Source: Alphaproteobacteria bacterium (lineage in GTDB: Bacteria > Pseudomonadota > Alphaproteobacteria > Puniceispirillales > Puniceispirillaceae). From it: a DNA stretch of 9,309 bases. Where the stretch lies: the NCBI GenBank assembly GCA_011525265.1, contig WTHV01000175.1, forward strand, positions 1 through 9,309, in the 5' to 3' direction. The notes under the pieces were generated by a model that was not told where the DNA came from, did not search any database, and saw only the letters and a program-made list of their open reading frames with translations. Below are positions 1 through 6,726 of the stretch, piece after piece (the stretch's first letter is position 1; each line of letters starts with the position of its first letter). The translations under genes and the position numbers were made by a program.

Positions 1-1388
1 TTCATCGTCTGGCCAACAAAGAAGCCAAACAGCTTATCCTTGCCACCACGATATTCATCAACCTTATCCTGATTATCGGCCAAAACCTGATCAATCAAAG
101 CCTCAATCGCCCCTGAATCTGAGACTTGCTTAAGGCCTTTTTCTTCAATGATAACAGCCGCATCGCGTCCTGTTTCGAACATATCAGCAAAAACATCCTT
201 GCCAATTTTACCCGAAATTGTGCCATCTGATATCAGCGCGACAAGACCACCAAGCTGTGCTGGTGATACAGGGCTATCTTGCAAAGATTTCCCTGCCTTA
301 TTCAACGCGCCAAACAACTCAACAGACATCCAATTGGCTGTTAGTTTTTTATCTTGGCCATCTGCGGCGGCTTCGTAAAAGGCCGCTGTCTCGCGCTCCT
401 CTGTGAGGACAGCCGCATCATAAGATGACAGGCCATAGTCACCCACCATCCGCTCTCTTATCTGATCAGGCAGCTCTGGCAATTGGGATTTTAACTCATC
501 CACCAAGTCCTGACTGAATTCAAGCGGTAATAGATCAGGGTCTGGGAAATAGCGGTAATCATGGGCATCTTCTTTGCCGCGCATCGCACGTGTCATGCCG
601 GTATTTGTGTCAAACAGACGTGTTTCTTGCGTGATCTCGCCGCCATCTTCGATGACTTCAATCTGGCGTTGCACTTCATAATCAATTGCCGCCATGATAA
701 AGCGTACAGAGTTGAGGTTCTTGGTCTCTGTTCTTGTGCCAAGCGCATCACCCGGACGGCGCACAGACACATTCACATCAGCGCGCATAGACCCTTCTTC
801 CATATTGCCATCACAGGTACCCAAATAACGCACAATAGAGCGCAATTTCTTCATATAAGCACCAGCTTGCTCAGCGCTTCTGATATCAGGCTTTGAGACA
901 ATTTCCATCAAAGCAACACCAGACCGGTTCAAATCAATGTAAGATTTTGATGGATGCTGATCATGCATAGATTTGCCCGCATCTTGTTCAAGGTGCAGAC
1001 GCTCAATACCAATCTCAACAGAACTACCATCTTTAAGGTCAATGGTAATGGCGCCCTCACCCACAATCGGATGCTTGAACTGGCTGATCTGATACCCCTG
1101 CGGTAAGTCTGCATAAAAGTAATTTTTACGGTCAAAGACCGAATAGCAATTAATCTGGGCATTTAAACCTAGGCCTGTGCGGATGGCCTGTTTGACACAT
1201 TCCTCGTTAATCACAGGCAACATACCTGGCATAGCCGCATCAACAAGTGATACATTTTGATTTGGATCAGCCCCAAAACGTGTTGGCGCGCCGGAGAATA
1301 GCTTTGAGTTTGAAGAGACCTGTGCGTGCACTTCCATGCCGATCACAACTTCCCATGTGCCTGTGCGGCCTTCAACTAGATTGCTCAT
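1..1388 (-). CDS. gatB: Aspartyl/glutamyl-tRNA amidotransferase subunit B (3' end cut by window edge)
   Basis: GatB is the kinase and tRNA-binding subunit of GatCAB. It phosphorylates the side chain of Glu on tRNA(Gln) or Asp on tRNA(Asn), and ammonia from GatA then converts it to the amide. I translated 462 codons with no stop. Family motifs appear in order: VIGMEVHAQ (about residues 15-23), ADLPQGYQISQ (93-103), ERLHLEQDAGKS (129-140), EEGSMRADVNVS (197-208) and HDYRYFPDPDLLPL (276-289), followed by the helical tail domain. The family is usually about 480-500 residues, so only some 20-40 C-terminal residues are missing beyond position 1. The ATG start overlaps the gatA stop (ATGA) and has a strong AGGAGG 6 bases upstream, so the start is secure. 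It is the third gene of gatC-gatA-gatB. No frameshift or missing motif seen. Confidence 0.97.
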   Translation of the reverse strand, partial: MSNLVEGRTGTWEVVIGMEVHAQVSSNSKLFSGAPTRFGADPNQNVSLVDAAMPGMLPVINEECVKQAIRTGLGLNAQINCYSVFDRKNYFYADLPQGYQISQFKHPIVGEGAITIDLKDGSSVEIGIERLHLEQDAGKSMHDQHPSKSYIDLNRSGVALMEIVSKPDIRSAEQAGAYMKKLRSIVRYLGTCDGNMEEGSMRADVNVSVRRPGDALGTRTETKNLNSVRFIMAAIDYEVQRQIEVIEDGGEITQETRLFDTNTGMTRAMRGKEDAHDYRYFPDPDLLPLEFSQDLVDELKSQLPELPDQIRERMVGDYGLSSYDAAVLTEERETAAFYEAAADGQDKKLTANWMSVELFGALNKAGKSLQDSPVSPAQLGGLVALISDGTISGKIGKDVFADMFETGRDAAVIIEEKGLKQVSDSGAIEALIDQVLADNQDKVDEYRGGKDKLFGFFVGQTM

Positions 1389-2869
1389 GATGCGCCTCCT
1401 GCCTTGCGAGATGGTGTTGCGGCAAAGCCGGCTGATCTCTCAATTTCTTTTGCGACCGCATACATCTTATCTTCGGCAAACGCCCCTGATAGGATTTGTA
1501 AACCAAGTGGCAGACCCTCTTTATTCACCCCAGCAGGCACTGACATACCGGGAATGCCTGCCAAATTCGCAGGAACGGTAAAGACATCATTCAAATACAT
1601 GGTAATCGGGTCAGCTTGTTTCACTCCCAATGGGAATGCAGCTGTCGGTGTTGCTGGCGTTAAAATCGCATCCACAGACTGGAACGCTTCGTCAAAATCA
1701 TTGCGAATAAGACGACGTACCTTTTGTGCTTTGAGGTAATAAGCATCATAATAGCCAGCAGATAACGCATAAGTACCAATAAGGATACGGCGTTGCACCT
1801 CATCACCGAAACCTGCGGCTCTTGTCATCTCATACATATCGTCAAGAGACCCGCCCTCTTCAATACGATTGCCATAACGCACCCCATCATAGCGTGCCAA
1901 ATTTGATGACGCCTCAGCAGGAGCAATAATGTAATAAACAGGCAGGGCATATTTTGTGTGTGGCAGGGAAATCTCAACAAGCTCAGCGCCTGCATCTTTC
2001 AGCCATGCCTGACCATCTTGCCATAATTTGATGATGGTCTCATCCATGCCATCCATCTGATATTCAGATGGAATGCCAATTTTCATCCCCTTTACTCCAG
2101 CGGCCATTGCCCCTGAAATATCAGGTAATTCTTGTGTGGCAGAAGTGGAATCTTTGGGATCATGACCTGCCATAGATTGGAACATCAAAGCTGAATCATC
2201 CACATCTCTTGTAAAAGGCCCTGCTTGATCCAAAGATGATGCGAATGCCACAATGCCCCAGCGTGAACAACGCCCATAGGTTGGTTTCATACCAACCACA
2301 CCGCAAAAAGCAGCAGGCTGACGAATGGAGCCGCCTGTATCTGTGCCTGTTGCCATGATGCTAGAGCGCGCGGCCACAGAAGACGCAGAGCCCCCTGATG
2401 AGCCACCTGCTGCCAAATCAGCACCACCAACAGGGCTGTAAGGGTTAACAGCAGGACCAAAGACAGATGTCTCATTGGCAGAACCCATAGCGAATTCATC
2501 ACAATTCAACTTGCCAAGCATCACAGCCCCATCAGACCATAAATGCGAGGTAACTGTTGATTCATAAGGTGGAACAAAATTCTTCAAAATCGCAGAACAA
2601 GCTGTTGTTGTTACACCTTGCGTGGCGAAGAGGTCTTTGACACCAATTGGCAAGCCTTCTAAGGCAGAGGCCTTTCCAGCGGCGTAATTCTCATCACTTT
2701 TTGCGGCCATTGCCAGTGCTTTATCTTCACTCATGGCAACATAATTGTTCAAATCTTTTGTCTGCTCTGCCGCATCAAGATAGGCTTTTGTCAATTCTAC
2801 GGAAGTAAAATCACCCTTTTCCAGAGCCGCGCGCGCCTGAACGGCGGTTAAATCAAGTAAATGGCTCAT
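1385..2869 (-). CDS. gatA: Aspartyl/glutamyl-tRNA amidotransferase subunit A
   Basis: GatA is the amidase subunit of GatCAB. It hydrolyses glutamine (or asparagine) and channels ammonia to the activated aminoacyl-tRNA in GatB. At 494 residues it has normal length. The amidase-signature Ser-cisSer-Lys triad is visible: Lys78 in LPIGVKDL, the cis-Ser157 in AAGGSSGGSA, and the nucleophile Ser181 in TDTGGSIRQPA. The 24-residue spacing between the two serines matches the family. Further family motifs are the adjacent GVVGMKPTYGR (190-200) and FASSLDQAGPFTR. The loop just before GGSSGG (about 143-154) looks slightly longer than in Firmicute GatA, as I recall for alphaproteobacterial sequences. The ATG overlaps the gatC TAA by one base (TAATG) with only a weak GGTAG upstream, so it probably depends on coupled re-initiation. 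The stop overlaps gatB by 4 bases. Confidence 0.98.
   Translation of the reverse strand: MSHLLDLTAVQARAALEKGDFTSVELTKAYLDAAEQTKDLNNYVAMSEDKALAMAAKSDENYAAGKASALEGLPIGVKDLFATQGVTTTACSAILKNFVPPYESTVTSHLWSDGAVMLGKLNCDEFAMGSANETSVFGPAVNPYSPVGGADLAAGGSSGGSASSVAARSSIMATGTDTGGSIRQPAAFCGVVGMKPTYGRCSRWGIVAFASSLDQAGPFTRDVDDSALMFQSMAGHDPKDSTSATQELPDISGAMAAGVKGMKIGIPSEYQMDGMDETIIKLWQDGQAWLKDAGAELVEISLPHTKYALPVYYIIAPAEASSNLARYDGVRYGNRIEEGGSLDDMYEMTRAAGFGDEVQRRILIGTYALSAGYYDAYYLKAQKVRRLIRNDFDEAFQSVDAILTPATPTAAFPLGVKQADPITMYLNDVFTVPANLAGIPGMSVPAGVNKEGLPLGLQILSGAFAEDKMYAVAKEIERSAGFAATPSRKAGGAS
1395..1400 (-). promoter_or_regulatory. Shine-Dalgarno of gatB inside the gatA 3' end
   Basis: On the minus strand this reads AGGAGG, a perfect anti-16S match, with 6 bases before the gatB ATG. 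It lies within the last codons of gatA and also encodes Gly residues there. Together with the ATGA stop/start overlap it indicates translational coupling of gatA and gatB. Confidence 0.85.
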
Positions 2870-3171
2870 TATTCAACTACCTTTGGCACAACAAAAAAGC
2901 CACTTGCTTCTTCAGGGGCATTAGAGACGACTTTTTCTGCCACATCACCATCTGTGATTTCATCACGGCGAAGCGGCAAGGAATGACCGGTGACAGAGGC
3001 AAGCGGCTCAACGCCATCTGTGTCAACTTCATTCAATTCTTCAATCCAGCTCAAGATATGGTTCAAATCTTGTGCAATGGGCTCTTTACGCTCTTCTGCG
3101 AGACGAATTCGGGCAAGACGCGCGATTTTCTCAACAGTGGCTTTATCGACTATAGCCTTGTCAGCAGACAT
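2869..3171 (-). CDS. gatC: Aspartyl/glutamyl-tRNA amidotransferase subunit C
   Basis: GatC is the small non-catalytic subunit that wraps around and stabilises GatA and links it to GatB. The 100-residue product begins MSADKAIVDKATVEKIARLARI, a helical N-terminus typical of the family. It continues with a second helix ending LNHILSWIEELNEVD, the linker DGVEPLASV, the LPLRRDEITDGD strand, and the conserved tail SGFFVVPKVVE. I chose the ATG at 3171. An in-frame GTG lies at 3183, but it overlaps the only Shine-Dalgarno (AAGGAG, 3188-3183), which sits 11 bases before the ATG. The ATG is therefore the better start even though the longer reading frame stays open. It is the first gene of the minus-strand gatCAB operon, diverging from ruvX across a 58-base spacer. 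Confidence 0.96.
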   Translation of the reverse strand: MSADKAIVDKATVEKIARLARIRLAEERKEPIAQDLNHILSWIEELNEVDTDGVEPLASVTGHSLPLRRDEITDGDVAEKVVSNAPEEASGFFVVPKVVE

Positions 3172-3182
3172 GGTGTATGCCA

Positions 3183-3188
3183 CTCCTT
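3183..3188 (-). promoter_or_regulatory. Shine-Dalgarno of gatC, decides the start codon
   Basis: The minus strand reads AAGGAG here, 11 bases before the ATG at 3171. Its last G is also the first base of the alternative GTG start at 3183, which therefore cannot use this site. Spacing is a little long but within the usable range. Confidence 0.7.
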
Positions 3189-3195
3189 AGTTAAA

Positions 3196-3203
3196 GTTAT
3201 AAT
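3196..3203. promoter_or_regulatory. Candidate shared -10 element for divergent gatC and ruvX transcription
   Basis: GTTATAAT reads TATAAT on the plus strand (3198-3203) and TATAAC on the minus strand (3201-3196), because its core TTATAA is palindromic. Transcription starting about 7 bases downstream would give a leader of about 20 bases for ruvX. For gatC the leader would be about 18 bases and would include its AAGGAG. I found no good -35 hexamer at 16-18 bases in either direction, so this is a candidate only. The spacer is so short that both promoters must lie in or next to it. Confidence 0.4.
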
Positions 3204-3229
3204 GACCTGATAGCGAAATACCACTGACC

Positions 3230-3712
3230 ATGCCAATTCGCAACCTTTCAGATGCGCAAAATATCATTCCGACCGGCCAAAAATTTATGGGCCTTGATGT
3301 GGGAAAGAAAACCATTGGTATCGCCATTGGTGATCCCTCGCATAATATTGCCTCGCCCCATCGTATCTTGTGGCGCAAAAAATTTTCAAGCGATATGGCA
3401 GATTTATTTGCCGAAATGGATAAATTATCCATTGGCGGGCTTATCGTGGGATGGCCGTTAAATATGGATGGTTCAACAGGCCCTCGTTGTGATTCCACCA
3501 GAGATTTCTGTTATGCCTTAATGAAATTGCGTGATGTGCCTATCATATTGCATGATGAGCGCCTCTCCACAGCGGCTGTTGAGCGCGCGATGCTAGAGGC
3601 TGATATGACACGAAAAAGACGCAGTGAGAAACGTGATGCGCTTGCGGCTAGCTGGATTTTGCAATCAGCCTTTGACCGGATGGCAGCAGGCTTTGTGCCA
3701 GATGACGCGTAA
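3230..3712 (+). CDS. ruvX: RuvX/YqgF family putative Holliday junction resolvase (pre-16S rRNA nuclease)
   Basis: This is a YqgF family protein with an RNase H-like fold. In E. coli the family member is linked to 5'-end maturation of 16S rRNA, and members have also been proposed to resolve Holliday junctions. The 160-residue product shows the family motifs: GLDVGKKTIGIAIGD (21-35, acidic Asp23), GLIVGWPLNMDGSTG (70-84), HDERLSTAAVE (108-118, acidic Glu110) and KRDALAASWILQ (134-145, acidic Asp136). These supply the expected acidic metal-binding residues. An N-terminal stretch of about 20 residues before the first strand resembles other alphaproteobacterial members. The ATG at 3230 has no clear Shine-Dalgarno. 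The next in-frame ATG (3287) would start directly on the first catalytic strand and is less likely. It is first in a plus-strand gene run, 58 bases ahead of pyrB. Confidence 0.93.
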   Translation: MPIRNLSDAQNIIPTGQKFMGLDVGKKTIGIAIGDPSHNIASPHRILWRKKFSSDMADLFAEMDKLSIGGLIVGWPLNMDGSTGPRCDSTRDFCYALMKLRDVPIILHDERLSTAAVERAMLEADMTRKRRSEKRDALAASWILQSAFDRMAAGFVPDDA

Positions 3713-3751
3713 AAACTATCAGAGTGCGGTGCAAAGCATTTTGTCTTTCCT

Positions 3752-3757
3752 TATAAT
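3752..3757 (+). promoter_or_regulatory. Candidate -10 element upstream of pyrB
   Basis: A perfect TATAAT lies in the 58-base ruvX-pyrB gap. Its end is 13 bases before the pyrB ATG at 3771, so a start site about 7 bases downstream would leave a leader of only some 6 bases (12 if the second ATG at 3777 is used). No convincing -35 box is visible (GTGCAA at 17-base spacing). pyrB may have its own promoter as well as read-through from ruvX. Confidence 0.4.
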
Positions 3758-3770
3758 GTAATGTAGAACT

Positions 3771-4748
3771 ATGGCCATGACGACTTCACAGACAGACACA
3801 CCAGCTAGTGCGGTAACGCTTCCCTCTCACCATTTACTTGGCATTGAGGGGATGGATGTTTTAACCATGCATCGCCTCCTAGATAGGGCGAGCTATTTTG
3901 CCGATAATTTGACCAATGATGTGGAACAGACACTCAAGGGCCAAACAATTGTTAATCTGTTTTTTGAAAATTCTACAAGAACAAGGGTATCATTCGAGGT
4001 CGCTGCCAAAAAACTAGGCGCGTCAGTGTTAAATATTTCGGTTGCTGGCTCATCTGTCAAAAAAGGTGAGACGTTGGTTGATACCGCAACAACGCTTAAT
4101 GCCATGCACCCCGATATCCTTGTTGTGCGCCATCATGCCTCTGGTGCACCACAGCTTTTGGCACAACATATTGATGCCGCTATCATTAATGCTGGTGATG
4201 GACGCCATGAACATCCCACACAAGCCTTGCTAGATGCGCTTACCATAAAGCGACGCTTTGGCAAGATTGAAGGCCTGCGTATCGCGATTTGCGGCGATAT
4301 CACCAATAGCCGGGTGGCGCGCTCAAATCTCTATCTTCTAGGGGGACTTGGTGCAGAGGTGCGCTTTGTCAGCCCCTCTACCTTATTACCGCCTGCGATT
4401 GGTGATATGGGTGTTGCGGTCTATCATGATATGGCTGAAGGCATTAAAGATTGCGATATTGTCATGATGCTGCGTTTGCAAACAGAGCGCATGGAAGGCC
4501 GAGAGACCCCGTCTCAGCATGAATATTTCAACCTATTTGGTCTTGATAGCGACAAATTAGAAGCCGCTGCGCCAAAAGCAATGATCATGCACCCCGGCCC
4601 TATGAATAGAGGCGTTGAGATTGATTCAGAAATTGCCGATGACCATGAACGATCCCTTATTCATAAGCAGGTAGAAATGGGCGTAGCAATCAGAATGGCC
4701 TGCCTTGAGGCTCTTGCGGTGACTGCCGCACAAAAAAGGAGCGCATAA
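3771..4748 (+). CDS. pyrB: Aspartate carbamoyltransferase catalytic subunit
   Basis: PyrB joins carbamoyl phosphate and L-aspartate to give N-carbamoyl-aspartate, the committed step of pyrimidine synthesis. The 325-residue protein has every key site. FFENSTRTRVSFE (64-76) carries the STRT carbamoyl-phosphate loop, SSVKKGETL (94-102) the mobile-loop lysine, and VVRHHASGAP (118-127) Arg120. DGRHEHPTQALLD (143-155) carries His148 and Gln151. DITNSRVARSN (176-186), MMLRLQTERM (232-241) and MHPGPMNRGVEI (273-284) complete the aspartate site. The N-terminal extension before HLLGIEG is short. MAMTTSQ offers two starts, 3771 and 3777, and neither has a visible Shine-Dalgarno. No pyrI regulatory-subunit gene is present. 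The neighbour pyrC follows after 3 bases, which suggests a PyrB-PyrC complex as in Pseudomonas-type (class A) enzymes. Confidence 0.98.
   Translation: MAMTTSQTDTPASAVTLPSHHLLGIEGMDVLTMHRLLDRASYFADNLTNDVEQTLKGQTIVNLFFENSTRTRVSFEVAAKKLGASVLNISVAGSSVKKGETLVDTATTLNAMHPDILVVRHHASGAPQLLAQHIDAAIINAGDGRHEHPTQALLDALTIKRRFGKIEGLRIAICGDITNSRVARSNLYLLGGLGAEVRFVSPSTLLPPAIGDMGVAVYHDMAEGIKDCDIVMMLRLQTERMEGRETPSQHEYFNLFGLDSDKLEAAAPKAMIMHPGPMNRGVEIDSEIADDHERSLIHKQVEMGVAIRMACLEALAVTAAQKRSA
4736..4741 (+). promoter_or_regulatory. Shine-Dalgarno of pyrC within the pyrB 3' end
   Basis: AAGGAG lies in the last codons of pyrB (Lys-Arg-Ser), 10 bases before the pyrC ATG at 4752. It supports that start and close translational linkage of the two subunits. 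Confidence 0.7.
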
Positions 4749-4751
4749 GTC

Positions 4752-6038
4752 ATGAAAACATTATTGAAAAATGCGCACATCATCTGTCCTGTGCAAAATT
4801 TTGATGCGTCAGGCTATGTTGGCATGGATGAGAGCCATATTTGTGCCTCTGGCATTGGCGCGCCAAAAGATGAAGCATCTTATGATAAAGTCATTGATTG
4901 TGCTGGCGCATTTGTGACCCCAGGCCTTGTCGATATGCGTGTGCAATCTGCCGACCCTGGATTTGAGCATTTAGAGACATTGGAGACCTTATTAAAGGCC
5001 GCAAGTGCAAGCGGTGTCACAAGCCTTGTCTCTCTTCCCGATACAGACCCTGTGATTGATAATCGCACCGTCATTGATTCATTGACGCTTCGCGCATCCA
5101 AGCTTGGCGGGCCACGTCTTTATCTATATGGCGCCCTTACCCAAGGGCAAAAGGGGCATCATATGGCAGAGCTTGGCCTAATGGCACAAGCGGGTGCTGT
5201 TGGCTTTGCAAGCGGGGCGCATTCAATCCAAGACAGCCTTATCATGAGGCGGCTTATGACTTACGCGACTATGTTTGATAAGCCGATTATCCATCATTGT
5301 GAGGACTATCAGCTCTCTGAGGGGGGCGAGATGAATGAAGGCGAGACAGCAACGCGCCTTGGCCTTATTGGCATCCCATCTGCGGCTGAAACCATCATGG
5401 TAAACAGAGATATCGAATTAGCGCGTTTGACAAAGGCACGCTATCATGTGGCCCATATCTCAACCGCAGGTTCGATTGATGCCGTACGCCGTGCCAAACA
5501 AGATGGCTTGCAAATCACCTGTGATACGGCTCCGCCTTATGCGTTATTAAATGAACATGCGGTGAATAGCTTTAACACAGCCTTTCGCTTAAACCCGCCT
5601 TTACGCTCTGAGGGCGATAGGCTTGCGGTTCTGCAAGGGTTAAATGACGGGACAATTGATGCAATTGCCTCTGACCATGCCCCTGTGAACAGAGATGAAA
5701 AAGCACAACCCTTTGGTCAGGCCAGTTGCGGTGCCTCTGGTATTGAGACACTTTTCCCAAATATTATGGGTTTGGTCGCAAATGGCAGTTTGACAATGAA
5801 GCGGGCGATTGAACTTGGCTCAACCGCCCCTGCCCGTATTCTTGGCATTGCAGGCGGCTCTTTGGAGACAGGCACTGCGGCAGATATTATCTGTTTTGAT
5901 GCCAATGCCGCCACTGTGATTGACCAGACAAAATTTCACTCACGCTCGCGCATATCCCCGTTCCATGGTCAGCCAGCACAAGGGCGCCTTGCCTATAGCT
6001 TTGTTAATGGTGCGCTTGTCCATCAAGACACAAATTAA
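4752..6038 (+). CDS. pyrC: Dihydroorotase-family protein with altered metal site, PyrB partner (PyrC or PyrC'-like)
   Basis: This is a class I dihydroorotase-type amidohydrolase of 428 residues, the usual length. True members close carbamoyl-aspartate to dihydroorotate using zinc. Family landmarks are PGLVDMRVQSADPG (57-70), IIHHCED (179-185), NEGETATRLGLIGIPSAAE (195-213), HVAHISTAGS (232-241), FRLNPPLR (278-285) and IASDHAPV (305-312). The usual HxH pair after PGLVD is Arg63-Val64-Gln65. The usual acidic bridging position in the GAVxFxDDG motif is Ser154 (GAVGFASG). His182, His235 and Asp308 remain. As I recall, pyrB-linked PyrC proteins of many alphaproteobacteria also lack HxH (for example RVF), and Pseudomonas PyrC' is inactive but needed for PyrB assembly. 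Function here is thus probably structural or altered. The start is supported by AAGGAG 10 bases upstream. Confidence 0.9.
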   Translation: MKTLLKNAHIICPVQNFDASGYVGMDESHICASGIGAPKDEASYDKVIDCAGAFVTPGLVDMRVQSADPGFEHLETLETLLKAASASGVTSLVSLPDTDPVIDNRTVIDSLTLRASKLGGPRLYLYGALTQGQKGHHMAELGLMAQAGAVGFASGAHSIQDSLIMRRLMTYATMFDKPIIHHCEDYQLSEGGEMNEGETATRLGLIGIPSAAETIMVNRDIELARLTKARYHVAHISTAGSIDAVRRAKQDGLQITCDTAPPYALLNEHAVNSFNTAFRLNPPLRSEGDRLAVLQGLNDGTIDAIASDHAPVNRDEKAQPFGQASCGASGIETLFPNIMGLVANGSLTMKRAIELGSTAPARILGIAGGSLETGTAADIICFDANAATVIDQTKFHSRSRISPFHGQPAQGRLAYSFVNGALVHQDTN

Positions 6039-6066
6039 GCGATATAACGCAGGTTAGAAACAGATT

Positions 6067-6666
6067 ATGGCAGATGTGATTATGACAGATAGCATTATTG
6101 TGGCACTTGTGGGGTATCTTGCTGGCTCTATCCCTTTTGGGCTTGTATCAGCGCGCCTTGCAGGCCTTGGTGATATCCGCAAAATTGGCTCTGGCAATAT
6201 TGGTGCCACGAATGTCTTGCGCTCTGGTAATAAGCTTGCTGCTTTTACCACATTAATCGGTGATGCCGGCAAAGGGGCTTTTGCAGTCGCACTTGCCTTT
6301 TATTTTGGATTTGATGACTGGGCCGCACTCGCAGGCCTCGCCGCTGTTATTGGCCATTGCTATCCTATCTGGCTTGGATTTAAAGGGGGCAAGGGCGTTG
6401 CCACGGCCATTGCAACAATCGCGATGCTATCTTGGCCAGCTGGGCTTATGATGGCAGGCACATGGCTCGGAATGAGCCTTGTCTTCCGTATCAGTTCCTT
6501 GTCCGCCTTAACAGGCTTTGTGACAGCCACAGCCCTTGCTTTTATGATGAGTGCTGATTGGCCATATATTGCCGCAATCGCTGCGCTAAGCTTTTGGCGT
6601 CACAGGGACAATATCGCACGCCTGCTAAAAGGCACAGAAAGCCGGATTTCATTCTCAAAAAAATAA
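6067..6666 (+). CDS. plsY: Acyl-phosphate:glycerol-3-phosphate acyltransferase
   Basis: PlsY is an inner-membrane enzyme that transfers the acyl group of acyl-phosphate to glycerol-3-phosphate, giving lysophosphatidic acid, the first step of phospholipid synthesis. It works after PlsX, which is not in this window. The 199-residue product is strongly hydrophobic with several membrane segments (about 8-33, 58-82, 86-106, 112-141, 147-176). The conserved loops are GSGNIGATNVLRSGN (41-55), DAGKGAFA (66-73), GHCYPIWLGFKGGKGVATA (96-114) and the C-terminal HRDNIARLLKGTESRI (179-194). All match the family. I took the ATG at 6067, with a loose AGG about 13 bases upstream. An in-frame ATG at 6082 would also leave the first membrane segment intact. 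The gap to pyrC is 28 bases, so co-transcription is likely. Confidence 0.96.
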   Translation: MADVIMTDSIIVALVGYLAGSIPFGLVSARLAGLGDIRKIGSGNIGATNVLRSGNKLAAFTTLIGDAGKGAFAVALAFYFGFDDWAALAGLAAVIGHCYPIWLGFKGGKGVATAIATIAMLSWPAGLMMAGTWLGMSLVFRISSLSALTGFVTATALAFMMSADWPYIAAIAALSFWRHRDNIARLLKGTESRISFSKK

Positions 6667-6726
6667 CGCATATACCATCAGTTATCTTTACGGAAATTTA
6701 ACCTGCCATGGCGTCTACTGACAGCC

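Noticed and set aside
561..896. A 111-residue plus-strand reading frame
   Set aside because: It is antisense to conserved GatB motifs (EEGSMRADVNVS region), with no recognisable domain or ribosome-binding site.
2287..2502. A 71-residue hydrophobic minus-strand reading frame rich in Leu and Val
   Set aside because: It lies wholly inside gatA in another frame on the same strand, across the conserved amidase signature. gatA is clearly the coding frame, so this is a by-product.
3187..3498. A 103-residue minus-strand reading frame between gatC and ruvX
   Set aside because: It is antisense to the conserved ruvX N-terminal half and has no family resemblance I can see. It would also occupy the divergent promoter spacer.
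4752..6038. Frameshift or pseudogene explanation for the atypical pyrC
   Set aside because: The frame is intact over the normal family length, and motifs before and after the altered metal site are well kept, so the changes are substitutions in a maintained gene.
6667..6726. Possible terminator or promoter in the 60-base plsY-dprA gap
   Set aside because: I found no GC-rich stem with a T-run and no convincing -10/-35 pair. The gap appears to hold nothing recognisable.
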